This document shows, in pieces, positions 1 through 7,733 of a DNA stretch of 15,295 bases. Within the stretch, counting starts at the first letter, position 1, and the number at the start of each line of letters is the position of its first letter. The notes beneath the pieces were generated by a model. The model was given only the letters and a program-made list of their open reading frames with translations, was not told the origin of the DNA and ran no database searches. The position numbers and the translations under genes were made by a program. Source of the stretch: Alcaligenaceae bacterium (lineage in GTDB: Bacteria > Pseudomonadota > Gammaproteobacteria > Burkholderiales > Burkholderiaceae_B); assembly GCA_947380655.1 (NCBI GenBank), contig CANCRX010000071.1, forward strand, positions 1-15,295, read 5' to 3'.

Positions 1-477
1 CAGCAGCGCACGACCAAGCGCGACGCGTTGACGCTCACCACCTGAGAGCTGAGCAATTTTGCGACGCATCAACGGCTGCAGATCGAGTTGTTTCACACAA
101 TCTTGATATTCATTTTCGGTGCCCTGCACGCGGTTGAAACCGTAACGCAAATTTTGTTCAACCGAAAGGTGCGGCAGTAATGCAGAATGTTGAAATACGA
201 ACCCTACTCGTCGCTGATGCGCAGGAACGAATACCTCGTCAGACTGCCAGAGGCGGCCTTTGACACAAACCTCTCCTTTTAAGTCTGGTTCCAAGCCAGC
301 GATCGCTCGCAAAATAGTGGTCTTGCCACCGCCTGAAGGCCCGAAAACAACAGTCCTGCCCTGCGCAGGGATATTGAGGGAGACATCCAGAGAAAAATCA
401 GTTCGCTGCACACGCAAGGACACAGCGATACGATCAACCACCGAAGCTGACAAGCAGGACTGAGCAACCTGACTCAT
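1..477 (-). CDS. modC: Molybdate ABC transporter ATP-binding protein ModC (partial, C-terminus beyond window)
   Basis: This is the ATPase subunit that drives molybdate import through ModB at the inner membrane. Read from 477 downwards, 159 codons are present and the frame is open at the left edge. Visible motifs are Walker A GPSGGGKTT at residues 46-54, the Q-loop glutamine at 96 (VFQH) and the ABC signature LSGGERQ at 144-150. Walker B, the switch histidine and any C-terminal TOBE/Mop molybdate-binding domain lie outside the window. The ATG overlaps the modB stop as ATGA (474-477), so the two are translationally coupled. Assignment to molybdate rather than sulfate or another oxyanion rests on the adjacent modB and the divergent molybdenum cofactor operon. 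The ABC fold itself is certain. Confidence 0.9.
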   Translation of the reverse strand, partial: MSQVAQSCLSASVVDRIAVSLRVQRTDFSLDVSLNIPAQGRTVVFGPSGGGKTTILRAIAGLEPDLKGEVCVKGRLWQSDEVFVPAHQRRVGFVFQHSALLPHLSVEQNLRYGFNRVQGTENEYQDCVKQLDLQPLMRRKIAQLSGGERQRVALGRALL

Positions 478-1154
478 ACGTGCCCCGCTTGCCGACTCAA
501 ACGATGACTGAGCGTATGCATCAGCAGCAAAATGACAAAAGAAAAAATCAATAAACCGGCAGCGATCCAGTGCGCCTCGTGATAAGCCATCGACTCCACG
601 CGGTCGTATAAGAGCACCGACAGCACACGGGTTTCACCTTCGATGTTTCCACCCACCATCAAAATCACACCAAACTCTCCAACCGTATGCGCGAAGCCCA
701 TGACGATGGCGGTCAAAAATGATGGACGACAAATCGGGACCACCACACTAAAAAACCGGTCGATCGGTGAAGCACGCAAGGTCGCTGCCGCATCCAGTAC
801 AACGGGATCCAAAGCGGTAAATCCAGCCTGTAAAGGCTGGACCACAAAAGGCAGCGAATAAAGGACCGAGGCCAGCAGCAAGCCCCAAAAAGTAAAGGCC
901 AGACTACCCAGACCTAGTGCAGCCGTACTTTGGCCCAGAAAACCATACGGCCCCATCGCAATCAAGAGATAAAAACCAAGGACAGTGGGTGGCAACACCA
1001 TCGGTAAGGCAACCAATGCGGATAGCGGGGTTTTCCACGCCGAGCGTGTACGTGCCAGCCACCAGGCCATGGGGGTGCCGATCAAGAGCAAGATCAGTGT
1101 CGTCAGGCTGGCGAGCTTAAGCGTGACGAGCAACGCGGTCCAGATAGCACTCAA
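474..1154 (-). CDS. modB: Molybdate ABC transporter permease ModB
   Basis: Inner-membrane permease subunit of the molybdate importer. The protein is strongly hydrophobic, with several predicted membrane segments. It carries the binding-protein-dependent transport loop (the DPVVLDAAATLRAS region) that contacts the ATPase, and PMVLPPTVLGFYLL typical of ModB. The family is usually about 225-230 residues. The frame is open from a TTG at 1172 (232 residues), but no ribosome site precedes it. A TTG at 1154 has GGAG at 1162-1165 with a 7-base spacer and gives 226 residues, so I chose it; the upstream TTG remains possible. No ATG start is available in this frame near the 5' end. It is first in a modB-modC unit, overlapping modC by ATGA. 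modA, usually upstream in this operon, is absent: the next gene upstream is the divergent moaA. Confidence 0.9.
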   Translation of the reverse strand: MSAIWTALLVTLKLASLTTLILLLIGTPMAWWLARTRSAWKTPLSALVALPMVLPPTVLGFYLLIAMGPYGFLGQSTAALGLGSLAFTFWGLLLASVLYSLPFVVQPLQAGFTALDPVVLDAAATLRASPIDRFFSVVVPICRPSFLTAIVMGFAHTVGEFGVILMVGGNIEGETRVLSVLLYDRVESMAYHEAHWIAAGLLIFSFVILLLMHTLSHRLSRQAGHV

Positions 1155-1210
1155 GGAGTTACTCCACAACAAACATGTGAGTTACTAAAAAAAACAATAT
1201 AAATCATGCG

Positions 1211-1226
1211 GTTAATAAATAATAAC
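1211..1226. promoter_or_regulatory. Imperfect inverted repeat in the modB-moaA divergent gap (possible operator)
   Basis: The AT-rich gap between the divergent modB and moaA genes contains GTTA-N8-TAAC, with 6 of 8 half-site positions matching. The dyad resembles the general form of ModE operators in other proteobacteria (CGTTAT...ATAACG), but its spacing is shorter than the Escherichia coli site. A regulator here could control transport and cofactor synthesis together. This is inferred from placement and symmetry only. I could not identify convincing -35/-10 pairs for either direction. Confidence 0.2.
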
Positions 1227-1296
1227 GACATTTCCAGCGATAAATTGTCGAGTTAACTGTAGGGAGATCTCGATATAGACTGAAAACCGGAGTAAA

Positions 1297-2331
1297 GTGA
1301 TTCTAGTGGTTAAAACAAGTAAAAAGACAGCATCGCATATGGAACAACATCAGTCGCCTTTGACAGACCGCTTCGGACGCAGCATTGAGTATCTGCGCCT
1401 GTCGGTTACCGATCGCTGCGATATGAAATGCACCTATTGTCTGCCTAAAACATTTAAGGGCTACCAGGAACCCAAAGACTGGCTGACCTTCGATGAAATC
1501 GAGCGGGTGGTGGGTGCGTTTGCTCGTTTAGGTACCTCACGCGTACGCCTGACGGGTGGCGAGCCCTTGCTCAGGCGCAATTTGTCTTCGCTCGCAGCAC
1601 GGATCAGTGCCCTGCCCGGCATACGTGACCTATCTCTTTCTACAAATGGCACCGCACTACCCAAACACGCTGAGGCCTTGCGTGCTGCTGGCGTGACGCG
1701 CCTGAATATCAGTCTGGATAGTCTGAACCGTGAGTGTGTCACACAAATTACGGGGCGTGACTCGATCGATGATGTGATGGCAGGATTAGCGGCGGCCGAA
1801 GCCGCGGGCTTTGCCCCGATCAAACTCAATATGGTCGTGATGCCAGGCATCAACGAACACGAAGTCGAATCCATGGCCGAGTTTTGTATCAATCGCGGCT
1901 ATATTTTGCGAATGATCGAAACCATGCCCATGGGTAGTACTGGTTTGGCATCAAGCTACGCTCCTCTCGGACCGATCGTCGATCGTTTACGCGAGCGTTT
2001 TGACCTGATCCCTGAAATCAAGGAAATGGGTGGCGGGCCTGCCCGCTATTGGCGTACCAAAGATGGTCGCGGACAAATTGGCGTGATCACCCCTATCAGC
2101 CAGCATTTCTGCGCGACCTGCAACCGCGTAAGACTTTCCGTCGATGGCACACTCTATCTGTGTCTCGGCCAGGAAGAAAAAGTCGAATTACGCCCGCTTC
2201 TTCGTGCCGGAATCTCTGATGCTGAACTCGAACAAACGATCCGCGAAGGTATTGAGCTCAAACCTGAAAAACACGAATTCCTGACCGCACCCACAAAAAT
2301 CATCCGGTTCATGTCACAAACCGGCGGCTAA
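1297..2331 (+). CDS. moaA: GTP 3',8-cyclase MoaA (radical SAM)
   Basis: Catalyses the first step of molybdenum cofactor synthesis, rearranging GTP to 3',8-cyclo-7,8-dihydro-GTP, which MoaC then converts to cPMP. The N-terminal radical SAM cluster cysteines are C41, C45 and C48 (DRCDMKCTYC). The MoaA-specific second cluster is C272, C275 and C289 (C-x2-C-x13-C). The TGGEPLLR glycine-rich motif is present, and the protein ends in the functionally important Gly-Gly tail. Length 344 is close to the usual 325-350. The GTG at 1297 has GGAG at 1289-1292 but only a 4-base spacer. An ATG at 1339 (330 residues) has no visible ribosome site but would better match typical N-termini, so the start is uncertain by 14 codons. 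It heads the moa/moe operon. Confidence 0.95.
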   Translation: MILVVKTSKKTASHMEQHQSPLTDRFGRSIEYLRLSVTDRCDMKCTYCLPKTFKGYQEPKDWLTFDEIERVVGAFARLGTSRVRLTGGEPLLRRNLSSLAARISALPGIRDLSLSTNGTALPKHAEALRAAGVTRLNISLDSLNRECVTQITGRDSIDDVMAGLAAAEAAGFAPIKLNMVVMPGINEHEVESMAEFCINRGYILRMIETMPMGSTGLASSYAPLGPIVDRLRERFDLIPEIKEMGGGPARYWRTKDGRGQIGVITPISQHFCATCNRVRLSVDGTLYLCLGQEEKVELRPLLRAGISDAELEQTIREGIELKPEKHEFLTAPTKIIRFMSQTGG

Positions 2332-2382
2332 GAGTTCGGATCAGGCAAAATAGCTCTTTTGCATCCAGAATCTCTCAGAGCC

Positions 2383-3609
2383 ATGAAACCAAGAGCTAAT
2401 CTTCTAGACTTCGATGTTGCGCGTCAACAGTTGCTGGACTTTGCGGTGAGCCCAACGGCCCAAGGTACCGTAGGACTCCTGCAAGCACAAGGGCGCGTAC
2501 TCGCGCAAACGGTCACCTCGCCGATCAACGTTCCTGGTTTTGATAACTCAGCCATGGACGGCTATGCGTTGCACATTGCCGATATGTCAGCCCAACCGAC
2601 AAGCTTTGCCGTGGTACAGCGTATCGCTGCGGGCCAGACTGGCGTGGCACTCAGCCCCGGCACTGCAGCCCGCATTTTTACCGGTGCACCGATCCCGGAG
2701 GGTTGCAATGTCGTCGTGCCACAAGAGCACACCACAGAGGACAACGGTCGCATTTCGCTGACTCACCCTATTAGCCTGCATCAGCATATCCGTCGCAAGG
2801 GCGAGGACATTGCAGAGGGCGCTTCAGTATTGACTGCAGGACAGCGTATGGGTCCGGCACAACTCGCCATGCTCGCCTCAATCGGTGTGGCTGCGATCAA
2901 CGTGTTTCGACCACTCAAGGTAGGTGTATTTTTTACGGGCGATGAGTTGACCGAGCCGGGTCAGCCTCTGGCACCCGGTGCCATTTACAACAGTAACCGC
3001 TACGCGATAAATGGCCTGCTCAAACAGCTCTGCTGTGAGGTCAATGATTACGGCATCATCCGCGACTCTGCCCAAGCCACACGCGATGCGCTGCAACAAG
3101 CCGCTGCGGAGAACGACATTGTCATCACCTGCGGTGGTGTATCGGTCGGCGAAGAAGATCATGTCAAAGCAGCAGTACTCGCGCTCGGTCAACTAGACTT
3201 ATGGCAAATCTCCATGAAACCCGGCAAGCCACTCGCTTATGGCAAAGTCGGACAAGCGGACTTTATCGGGCTACCAGGCAACCCTGTCAGCGCCTTTGTC
3301 ACGTTTTTACTCATGGCACGTCCGTTTTTACTCAAACGCATGGGCGCCACAGATACTTCATTGCGCTACCTGACTGCAGAAGCGGGGTTTAACTGGCCCC
3401 GTCCGGATAAACGCCGTGAATTCCTGCGTGTAAAACTTGAACGCAATCCCTCTGGTCAGGATACATTGCAACTATGGCCTAATCAGGGTTCAGGCGTCAT
3501 GAGCAGCCTGGCCTGGGCCGACGGCCTGGTTGACCTACCGTCAGAGACAACGATTCAGATCGGCGATAAATTACGCTATCTTTCGATCGCCGAGTTGATG
3601 AATTTTTAA
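2383..3609 (+). CDS. moeA: Molybdopterin molybdenumtransferase MoeA
   Basis: Inserts molybdate into adenylylated molybdopterin to give active Mo-molybdopterin. The start at ATG 2383 gives 408 residues, matching the family (about 411 in E. coli); a TTG at 2359 would add 8 residues without clear support. Signature motifs are DNSAMDGYA (D59), TGDEL at 185-189, GGVSVGEEDHVK with D259, KPGKPLAYG at 279-287 and GLPGNPVSAF at 296-305. D59 and D259 fall at the same numbers as the catalytic aspartates of the E. coli enzyme. It follows moaA by 51 bases on the same strand. That gap contains a weak 6-base-pair hairpin, GCAAAA/TTTTGC at 2345-2362, with no T-tract after it, so read-through from moaA is expected. 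Confidence 0.96.
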   Translation: MKPRANLLDFDVARQQLLDFAVSPTAQGTVGLLQAQGRVLAQTVTSPINVPGFDNSAMDGYALHIADMSAQPTSFAVVQRIAAGQTGVALSPGTAARIFTGAPIPEGCNVVVPQEHTTEDNGRISLTHPISLHQHIRRKGEDIAEGASVLTAGQRMGPAQLAMLASIGVAAINVFRPLKVGVFFTGDELTEPGQPLAPGAIYNSNRYAINGLLKQLCCEVNDYGIIRDSAQATRDALQQAAAENDIVITCGGVSVGEEDHVKAAVLALGQLDLWQISMKPGKPLAYGKVGQADFIGLPGNPVSAFVTFLLMARPFLLKRMGATDTSLRYLTAEAGFNWPRPDKRREFLRVKLERNPSGQDTLQLWPNQGSGVMSSLAWADGLVDLPSETTIQIGDKLRYLSIAELMNF

Positions 3610-3657
3610 TTTATATCTCTTTACAGACACCACTTAACTTCTACCGAGTCATCATCC

Positions 3658-3915
3658 ATGCGTCTGAAGGTTCTTTATTTTGCACAGTTACGCGAGCGCT
3701 TCGGTCTGGCCGAAGAATCCTTGCAGACGCCTGATTCAGTCACAACGGTTGCAGAGCTGATTGATCATCTAGGCACTCGCGGTGGAGTCTGGCTTGAAAC
3801 CTTTTCTGGTGGCGCCGCTTTTCGCGTCGCGATGAATCAGGACATGGTGGAGCTCGAAACAGAACTCAAAGACGGTGCTGAAATCGCAATTTTCAGACCC
3901 GTCACAGGAGGCTGA
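3658..3915 (+). CDS. moaD: Molybdopterin synthase small subunit MoaD
   Basis: Ubiquitin-like sulfur carrier that, as a C-terminal thiocarboxylate, delivers sulfur to cPMP inside the MoaD2-MoaE2 molybdopterin synthase. The 85-residue length and beta-grasp pattern fit the family, and the protein ends in the essential Gly-Gly (RPVTGG). It begins with MRLKVLYFAQLRERFG, typical of MoaD. The ATG at 3658 has no strong ribosome site. It lies 48 bases after moeA and 6 bases before moaE. The last codons, GGA GGC, form part of an AGGAGG Shine-Dalgarno for moaE (3906-3911), so one short sequence serves both the catalytic tail and initiation of the partner subunit. Activation by a MoeB-type enzyme would have to be encoded elsewhere. 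Confidence 0.95.
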   Translation: MRLKVLYFAQLRERFGLAEESLQTPDSVTTVAELIDHLGTRGGVWLETFSGGAAFRVAMNQDMVELETELKDGAEIAIFRPVTGG

Positions 3916-3921
3916 GTCGCC

Positions 3922-4395
3922 GTGTCTACTGAAAACAGATTCTCCGTGGCAGTTCAACAGGAAGATTTCGATTTAAATACTCAACATGCGCTGCTCGTCG
4001 ACAAAGATCGGGGCATTGGTGCTGTCGTTGCGTTCATCGGTATGGTGCGCGACCTGAATCTGGCAGACGATGTCGTAGCGCTCGAGCTCGAACACTACCC
4101 GGGCATGACCGAGAAAACGCTTTCAAATATTATCGAGCAGGCCTGCCAACGCTGGTCCTTACAAGCAGCACGCATCGTGCATCGCGTCGGCAAGATGTAC
4201 CCAGGCGATCAGATTGTTCTCGTACTGACTGCGAGTGCGCATCGTGGCGATGCGTATGAAGCGAACACTTTCATCATGGATTTCCTGAAAACCGAAGCGC
4301 CTTTCTGGAAAAAAGAATGGACCCCTGAGGGTCCTCGCTGGATCGAAGCGCGTGCGAGCGATGACCATGCTGTCGCAAAGTGGAATAAAAAATGA
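3922..4395 (+). CDS. moaE: Molybdopterin synthase catalytic subunit MoaE
   Basis: Large subunit of molybdopterin synthase. It binds cPMP and receives two sulfur atoms from MoaD thiocarboxylates. 157 residues, close to the usual 150. Recognisable elements are FIGMVRD at 38-44, EHYPGMTEKTL at 57-67, HRVGKMYPGD at 87-96, SAHRGDAYEA at 105-114 and KTEAPFWKKE at 123-132. K123 and K130 keep the seven-residue spacing of the E. coli active-site lysines K119 and K126. The start is GTG 3922, preceded by AGGAGG at 3906-3911 with a 10-base spacer. The stop overlaps the mobA start as ATGA at 4392-4395. Confidence 0.95.
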   Translation: MSTENRFSVAVQQEDFDLNTQHALLVDKDRGIGAVVAFIGMVRDLNLADDVVALELEHYPGMTEKTLSNIIEQACQRWSLQAARIVHRVGKMYPGDQIVLVLTASAHRGDAYEANTFIMDFLKTEAPFWKKEWTPEGPRWIEARASDDHAVAKWNKK

Positions 4396-4979
4396 ACTAC
4401 GACGCACTTATTCTGGCAGGCGGACGTGGCAGCAGAATGTCGGGACGCGATAAAGGCTGGATCATGTGGGAAGGTCATCCTTTAATTGAACATGTCCTGC
4501 AACGCCTCGCACAGCAAACCACACCACCCGCTCGTATCCTGATCAGCGCCAACCGTAACGTTGATGCCTATCAGCAAACAGGTCATGTAGTCGTGACGGA
4601 TGAACGTGCTGATTTTGCAGGGCCTCTTGCCGGCGTAGAAGCAGGACTCATGCGATGCAAAAAAAACAAACTTCTGGTCGTTCCCTGTGACACGCCACTT
4701 TTACCGCCTGATTTATTTGAACGCTTACAACAGGCCATAGATGAGCAACCGCAAGCTATCGCCGCCTACGCAGTGACAGCAGATGGCCCGCATCCTCTTT
4801 GTTGTTTGCTCGAGCCGTCTCTGTCCGGCTCCTTAGCGCATTTTTTAGACTCTGGACACGGCTCTGTCGTTTCCTGGCTTGTGAAAGCAAAGGCCGTCAC
4901 CGTGCACTTTGATGAAGCAGATGCGTTCAGGAATTTCAATACACTGGAAACATTCCAGACTAAACGGGATATGGCATGA
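4392..4979 (+). CDS. mobA: Molybdenum cofactor guanylyltransferase MobA
   Basis: Transfers GMP from GTP to Mo-molybdopterin, producing the bis-MGD cofactor used by DMSO-reductase-family enzymes such as nitrate reductases and formate dehydrogenases. 195 residues against 194 in E. coli. The nucleotidyltransferase loop LAGGRGSRM is at 8-16, followed by DKG at 20-22. PCDTPLLPPDL at 98-108 contains the magnesium-binding aspartate D100. The C-terminal FRNFNTLETF matches the family FxNxNTPE-type motif. It overlaps moaE at its start and moaC at its end, each by ATGA, so the three genes are coupled. Its presence implies that the organism makes bis-MGD enzymes; none is encoded in this window. Confidence 0.94.
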   Translation: MNYDALILAGGRGSRMSGRDKGWIMWEGHPLIEHVLQRLAQQTTPPARILISANRNVDAYQQTGHVVVTDERADFAGPLAGVEAGLMRCKKNKLLVVPCDTPLLPPDLFERLQQAIDEQPQAIAAYAVTADGPHPLCCLLEPSLSGSLAHFLDSGHGSVVSWLVKAKAVTVHFDEADAFRNFNTLETFQTKRDMA

Positions 4980-5452
4980 CTCAGGAACTCACACACTTTG
5001 ATGCGGCGGGTCAGGCTCACATGGTCGATGTGTCAGCCAAGGCTGAAACACATCGTCGTGCCATTGCTCAAGGCAACATAACCATGCAGCCAGCAACCTT
5101 TGCCAAGCTCGCCTCAGGTCAAGCGGCGAAAGGCGATGTGCTGGGCATTGCCAGGCTTGCCGGAATCATGGGAGCCAAGCAAACCGGCTCACTGATCCCG
5201 CTTTGCCATCCTATTCCTCTTACCCGTGTCACAGTCGATTTTGAATTACACCCCGAGTCATCCTCGGTCACCTGCACGACCTGCTCAGAAACAGTGGGCC
5301 GCACAGGTGTAGAAATGGAAGCGCTCACCGCCGCCTCCGTCAGTCTGCTGACTATTTATGACATGCTGAAAGCGATCGATCGTGGCATGGTAATCGATGG
5401 GGTTAGGTTGCTTGAAAAACATGGTGGCAAGTCTGGTAGCTGGGTGGCCTGA
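4976..5452 (+). CDS. moaC: Cyclic pyranopterin monophosphate synthase MoaC
   Basis: Converts 3',8-cyclo-7,8-dihydro-GTP, the MoaA product, to cPMP. 158 residues, near the usual 160. Active-site motifs are K52 in AAKGDVL, H78 in LCHPIPLT, E113 and E115 in GVEMEALTA, D129 and K132 in IYDMLKA, and the C-terminal GGKSG. These positions are offset by one from the E. coli catalytic residues, so the enzyme should be active. The start ATG overlaps the mobA stop (4976-4979). It is last in the operon, unusually far from moaA, which acts immediately before it. 29 bases separate its stop from the stop of the convergent c-di-GMP gene, with no clear GC-rich terminator. Confidence 0.96.
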   Translation: MTQELTHFDAAGQAHMVDVSAKAETHRRAIAQGNITMQPATFAKLASGQAAKGDVLGIARLAGIMGAKQTGSLIPLCHPIPLTRVTVDFELHPESSSVTCTTCSETVGRTGVEMEALTAASVSLLTIYDMLKAIDRGMVIDGVRLLEKHGGKSGSWVA

Positions 5453-5481
5453 GAGGTGAGGCTTCCTGACTCAGTGCAAAG

Positions 5482-7716
5482 TTAATGCACCGTTTCAATT
5501 AATAATTGAAAATTTTCCTGGCTCAATGGCCTGCCGTACAGAAAGCCCTGATAAAAGAGGCATCCCTCGGCATGCAGGTATGCCTGCTGTTCTATCGTTT
5601 CCACACCCTCTGCAATCACTCTGAGCTTCAAGCTTTGAGCCAGCGAAAGTATCGATCGGATAATAGCCCGATCTCCCTCATCCCAGGTGATATCCAGCAC
5701 AAAGCTTTTATCAATCTTAATTTCATCTAGAGGCAGTCGCTTCAGATAATTTAAAGACGAATAGCCTGTGCCAAAATCATCAATAGAAAACTTGATCCCG
5801 ATTTTTCTAAGAGTTGTCATCGTCGCGATCACCGCCTCAACATCCTCTAACAACAGACTCTCAGTGAGTTCTAGTTTTAATAAATTAGGATTGGCGCCAC
5901 TATTTTTAACAATCGACTCAACCATTTCCACAAAATTAGAGCGTCTGAATTGCTTGGCACTAATATTGACTGACATTACAAGTTGTTGAGTCAACGCATG
6001 CTTCGACCATACTACCAACTGAGCGCATGCACTTTCAAGCGCCCATTGTCCAATAGAAACAATCAAGCCTCCTTCTTCTGCTACGGGTATAAATACTTCG
6101 GGCGAAATGGTATCCGTTCCTAAGGGATCCCAACGCAATAACGCCTCAGCGCCAATAATTTTTCCTTCATGATCAACCTGAGGCTGGTACAACAAGTTCA
6201 ATTCATTTTTTTCCAGCGCTCTTTTCAGGTTTGTTTCTAAATTAGTTTTTTTCGTGAATTGAGCGTGCATTGCATCATCATAAAAACGAATGGCATTACG
6301 CCCAGACGCTTTGGCCTGATATAGCGCCAGATCGGCCTCTTTCAATAACTCGTTCACGCCCTCTGTTTTATGGGAAAAAAGAGTGATACCGATGCTTGAG
6401 GTCGTCGTGTGGGTAATCCCATTTAAATTGACGGGTTCTGAAATACTGACGTGCAATTTATCAGCAATCAGCTTGAGCGCATGCATCGCGATATCAGCAA
6501 CAGGTCCGAGATCAGGAATGAGTACGATGAATTCGTCACCACCCAGTCGAGCCGCCGTATCCATCTCGCGTAAATTGCTTCGCAAACTTTGGGCAACAGC
6601 CATGAGAACCTGATCACCCATATCATGGCCACGGGTGTCATTAATGGTCTTAAATCTGTCTATATCCACTAACAGAATCGCCCCAAAGACTTTATTGCGT
6701 GTTGCAGCGATACGCGCCTGATTCAACCGATCTAGTAACAAACGTCTGTTGGGCAAATTAGTGAGCGGGTCATAGTAAGCAAGCTCCATGATTTTTCGCT
6801 CAGCTTCTCTGGGATCACTGGTGTTGGAATAAATACCAATGTAATGAGTGATCCCGCCTTCAGCATTTCTCACCGCGGTGATAGATAGCCAAACAGGAAG
6901 GATTCGCCCTTCTTTATTCACGTTCCAAACACTCCCCTCCCATCCGCCTTCGGTGGAAATCGCCTCCCACATATTGCGATAAAAAGCAGCATCGTGATGC
7001 GTAGGGGATCTAAAAATAGAAGTGTTTTTTCCGACAAGTTCTTGTGCAGAATATCCCGAGACAATTGCAAAGGCTTCGTTTACACGCAAAATATTTCCTT
7101 GCGCGTCCGTAACAATCATCCCATCTCTGGATTGAAAGGCGACCGAAGCAATCCGCAGATCTTCTTCTGCCCTCTTTCTATCTGAAATATTCTCAGAAAA
7201 AATAATCAGTCCACCGACCGTACCATCAGCGTCCATCCAGGGCCTGATTTCCCAGCGAATCCAGCTGACGCAACCATCAGCCAGAATGATCCTGTCCTCA
7301 TCGCACGAGGCCGTTTCGCCAAGCAAACACTTTTTATGTATTTCTTTCCACTCATTCGTCAAGGCGGGTGAAAGCTCGTAATGACTTCTACCGATTACAT
7401 CGACCCCCTCTAACTGCCGGTCTTCCAGCCAACGGCGGCTCGCGCATAAATATCGAAACTGGTTATCCAGCATGGCGATACCGGTCGGAGCATTTTCAAT
7501 AAAAAGCTGAAGCTGTCTGTTTACGCCCGTTAATTCCTGTGCGGTCACCTCAAGCGCATTTTCAAGTAGCCGACGCTCTCGATCAACCTGATGATAGGTT
7601 TCATTTACAACACGAGTAAAAGCCTCCCAAGACTCAGCATTGATATCTGAAGCATCGGGATAATTGCGCAACTGCCGCTTGAGCAGTCTGTGTTGATCTT
7701 GATTGGCATCGCTCAT
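5482..7716 (-). CDS. PAS-PAS-GGDEF-EAL bifunctional c-di-GMP signalling protein
   Basis: A 744-residue cytoplasmic protein with no signal peptide or membrane segment. The domain order is an N-terminal helical, probably coiled-coil linker (about 10-72), PAS1 with PAC (about 70-182), PAS2 with PAC (about 188-305), GGDEF (about 312-480) and EAL (about 492-742). The cyclase site is canonical GGDEF at 392-396, with an inhibitory I-site RxxD at 383-386, five residues upstream. The phosphodiesterase side keeps EALLRW (E524), N584, E616, DDFGTGYSS (D646, D647), K667, E703 and Q723. Both activities are therefore plausible, although many such tandem enzymes favour one. It sits 17 bases downstream of a FIST-domain gene. 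Its N-terminal linker is of the kind I associate with signalling enzymes encoded next to FIST proteins. No obvious Shine-Dalgarno precedes the ATG, which suggests coupling to the upstream gene. Confidence 0.93.
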   Translation of the reverse strand: MSDANQDQHRLLKRQLRNYPDASDINAESWEAFTRVVNETYHQVDRERRLLENALEVTAQELTGVNRQLQLFIENAPTGIAMLDNQFRYLCASRRWLEDRQLEGVDVIGRSHYELSPALTNEWKEIHKKCLLGETASCDEDRIILADGCVSWIRWEIRPWMDADGTVGGLIIFSENISDRKRAEEDLRIASVAFQSRDGMIVTDAQGNILRVNEAFAIVSGYSAQELVGKNTSIFRSPTHHDAAFYRNMWEAISTEGGWEGSVWNVNKEGRILPVWLSITAVRNAEGGITHYIGIYSNTSDPREAERKIMELAYYDPLTNLPNRRLLLDRLNQARIAATRNKVFGAILLVDIDRFKTINDTRGHDMGDQVLMAVAQSLRSNLREMDTAARLGGDEFIVLIPDLGPVADIAMHALKLIADKLHVSISEPVNLNGITHTTTSSIGITLFSHKTEGVNELLKEADLALYQAKASGRNAIRFYDDAMHAQFTKKTNLETNLKRALEKNELNLLYQPQVDHEGKIIGAEALLRWDPLGTDTISPEVFIPVAEEGGLIVSIGQWALESACAQLVVWSKHALTQQLVMSVNISAKQFRRSNFVEMVESIVKNSGANPNLLKLELTESLLLEDVEAVIATMTTLRKIGIKFSIDDFGTGYSSLNYLKRLPLDEIKIDKSFVLDITWDEGDRAIIRSILSLAQSLKLRVIAEGVETIEQQAYLHAEGCLFYQGFLYGRPLSQENFQLLIETVH
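5493..5511. terminator. AT-rich perfect palindrome at the moaC / GGDEF-EAL convergence
   Basis: TTTCAATT-AAT-AATTGAAA is a perfect 8-base-pair stem with a 3-base loop, lying inside the 3' end of the minus-strand GGDEF-EAL gene. A short T4 follows on the plus strand. It could weakly terminate the moa operon, but the stem has little GC. An adjacent short repeat, GTGCA-N7-TGCAC, precedes it at 5474-5490. Function is uncertain. Confidence 0.25.
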
Positions 7717-7733
7717 CTTGGAAAGTGCACTTT

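Noticed and set aside
1173..1296. Possible Moco-type riboswitch upstream of moaA
   Set aside because: The gap is short, very AT-rich and shared with a divergent promoter. I could not draw a conserved multistem structure, so there is no support.
1461..1892. 143-residue minus-strand open frame opposite moaA
   Set aside because: It is fully inside moaA, has arginine/serine-rich composition typical of an antisense shadow, and has no start signals.
2345..2362. Intrinsic terminator between moaA and moeA
   Set aside because: The GCAAAA/TTTTGC stem is only 6 base pairs with low GC, and the T-run is part of the stem. It would be unlikely to stop transcription of a coherent operon.
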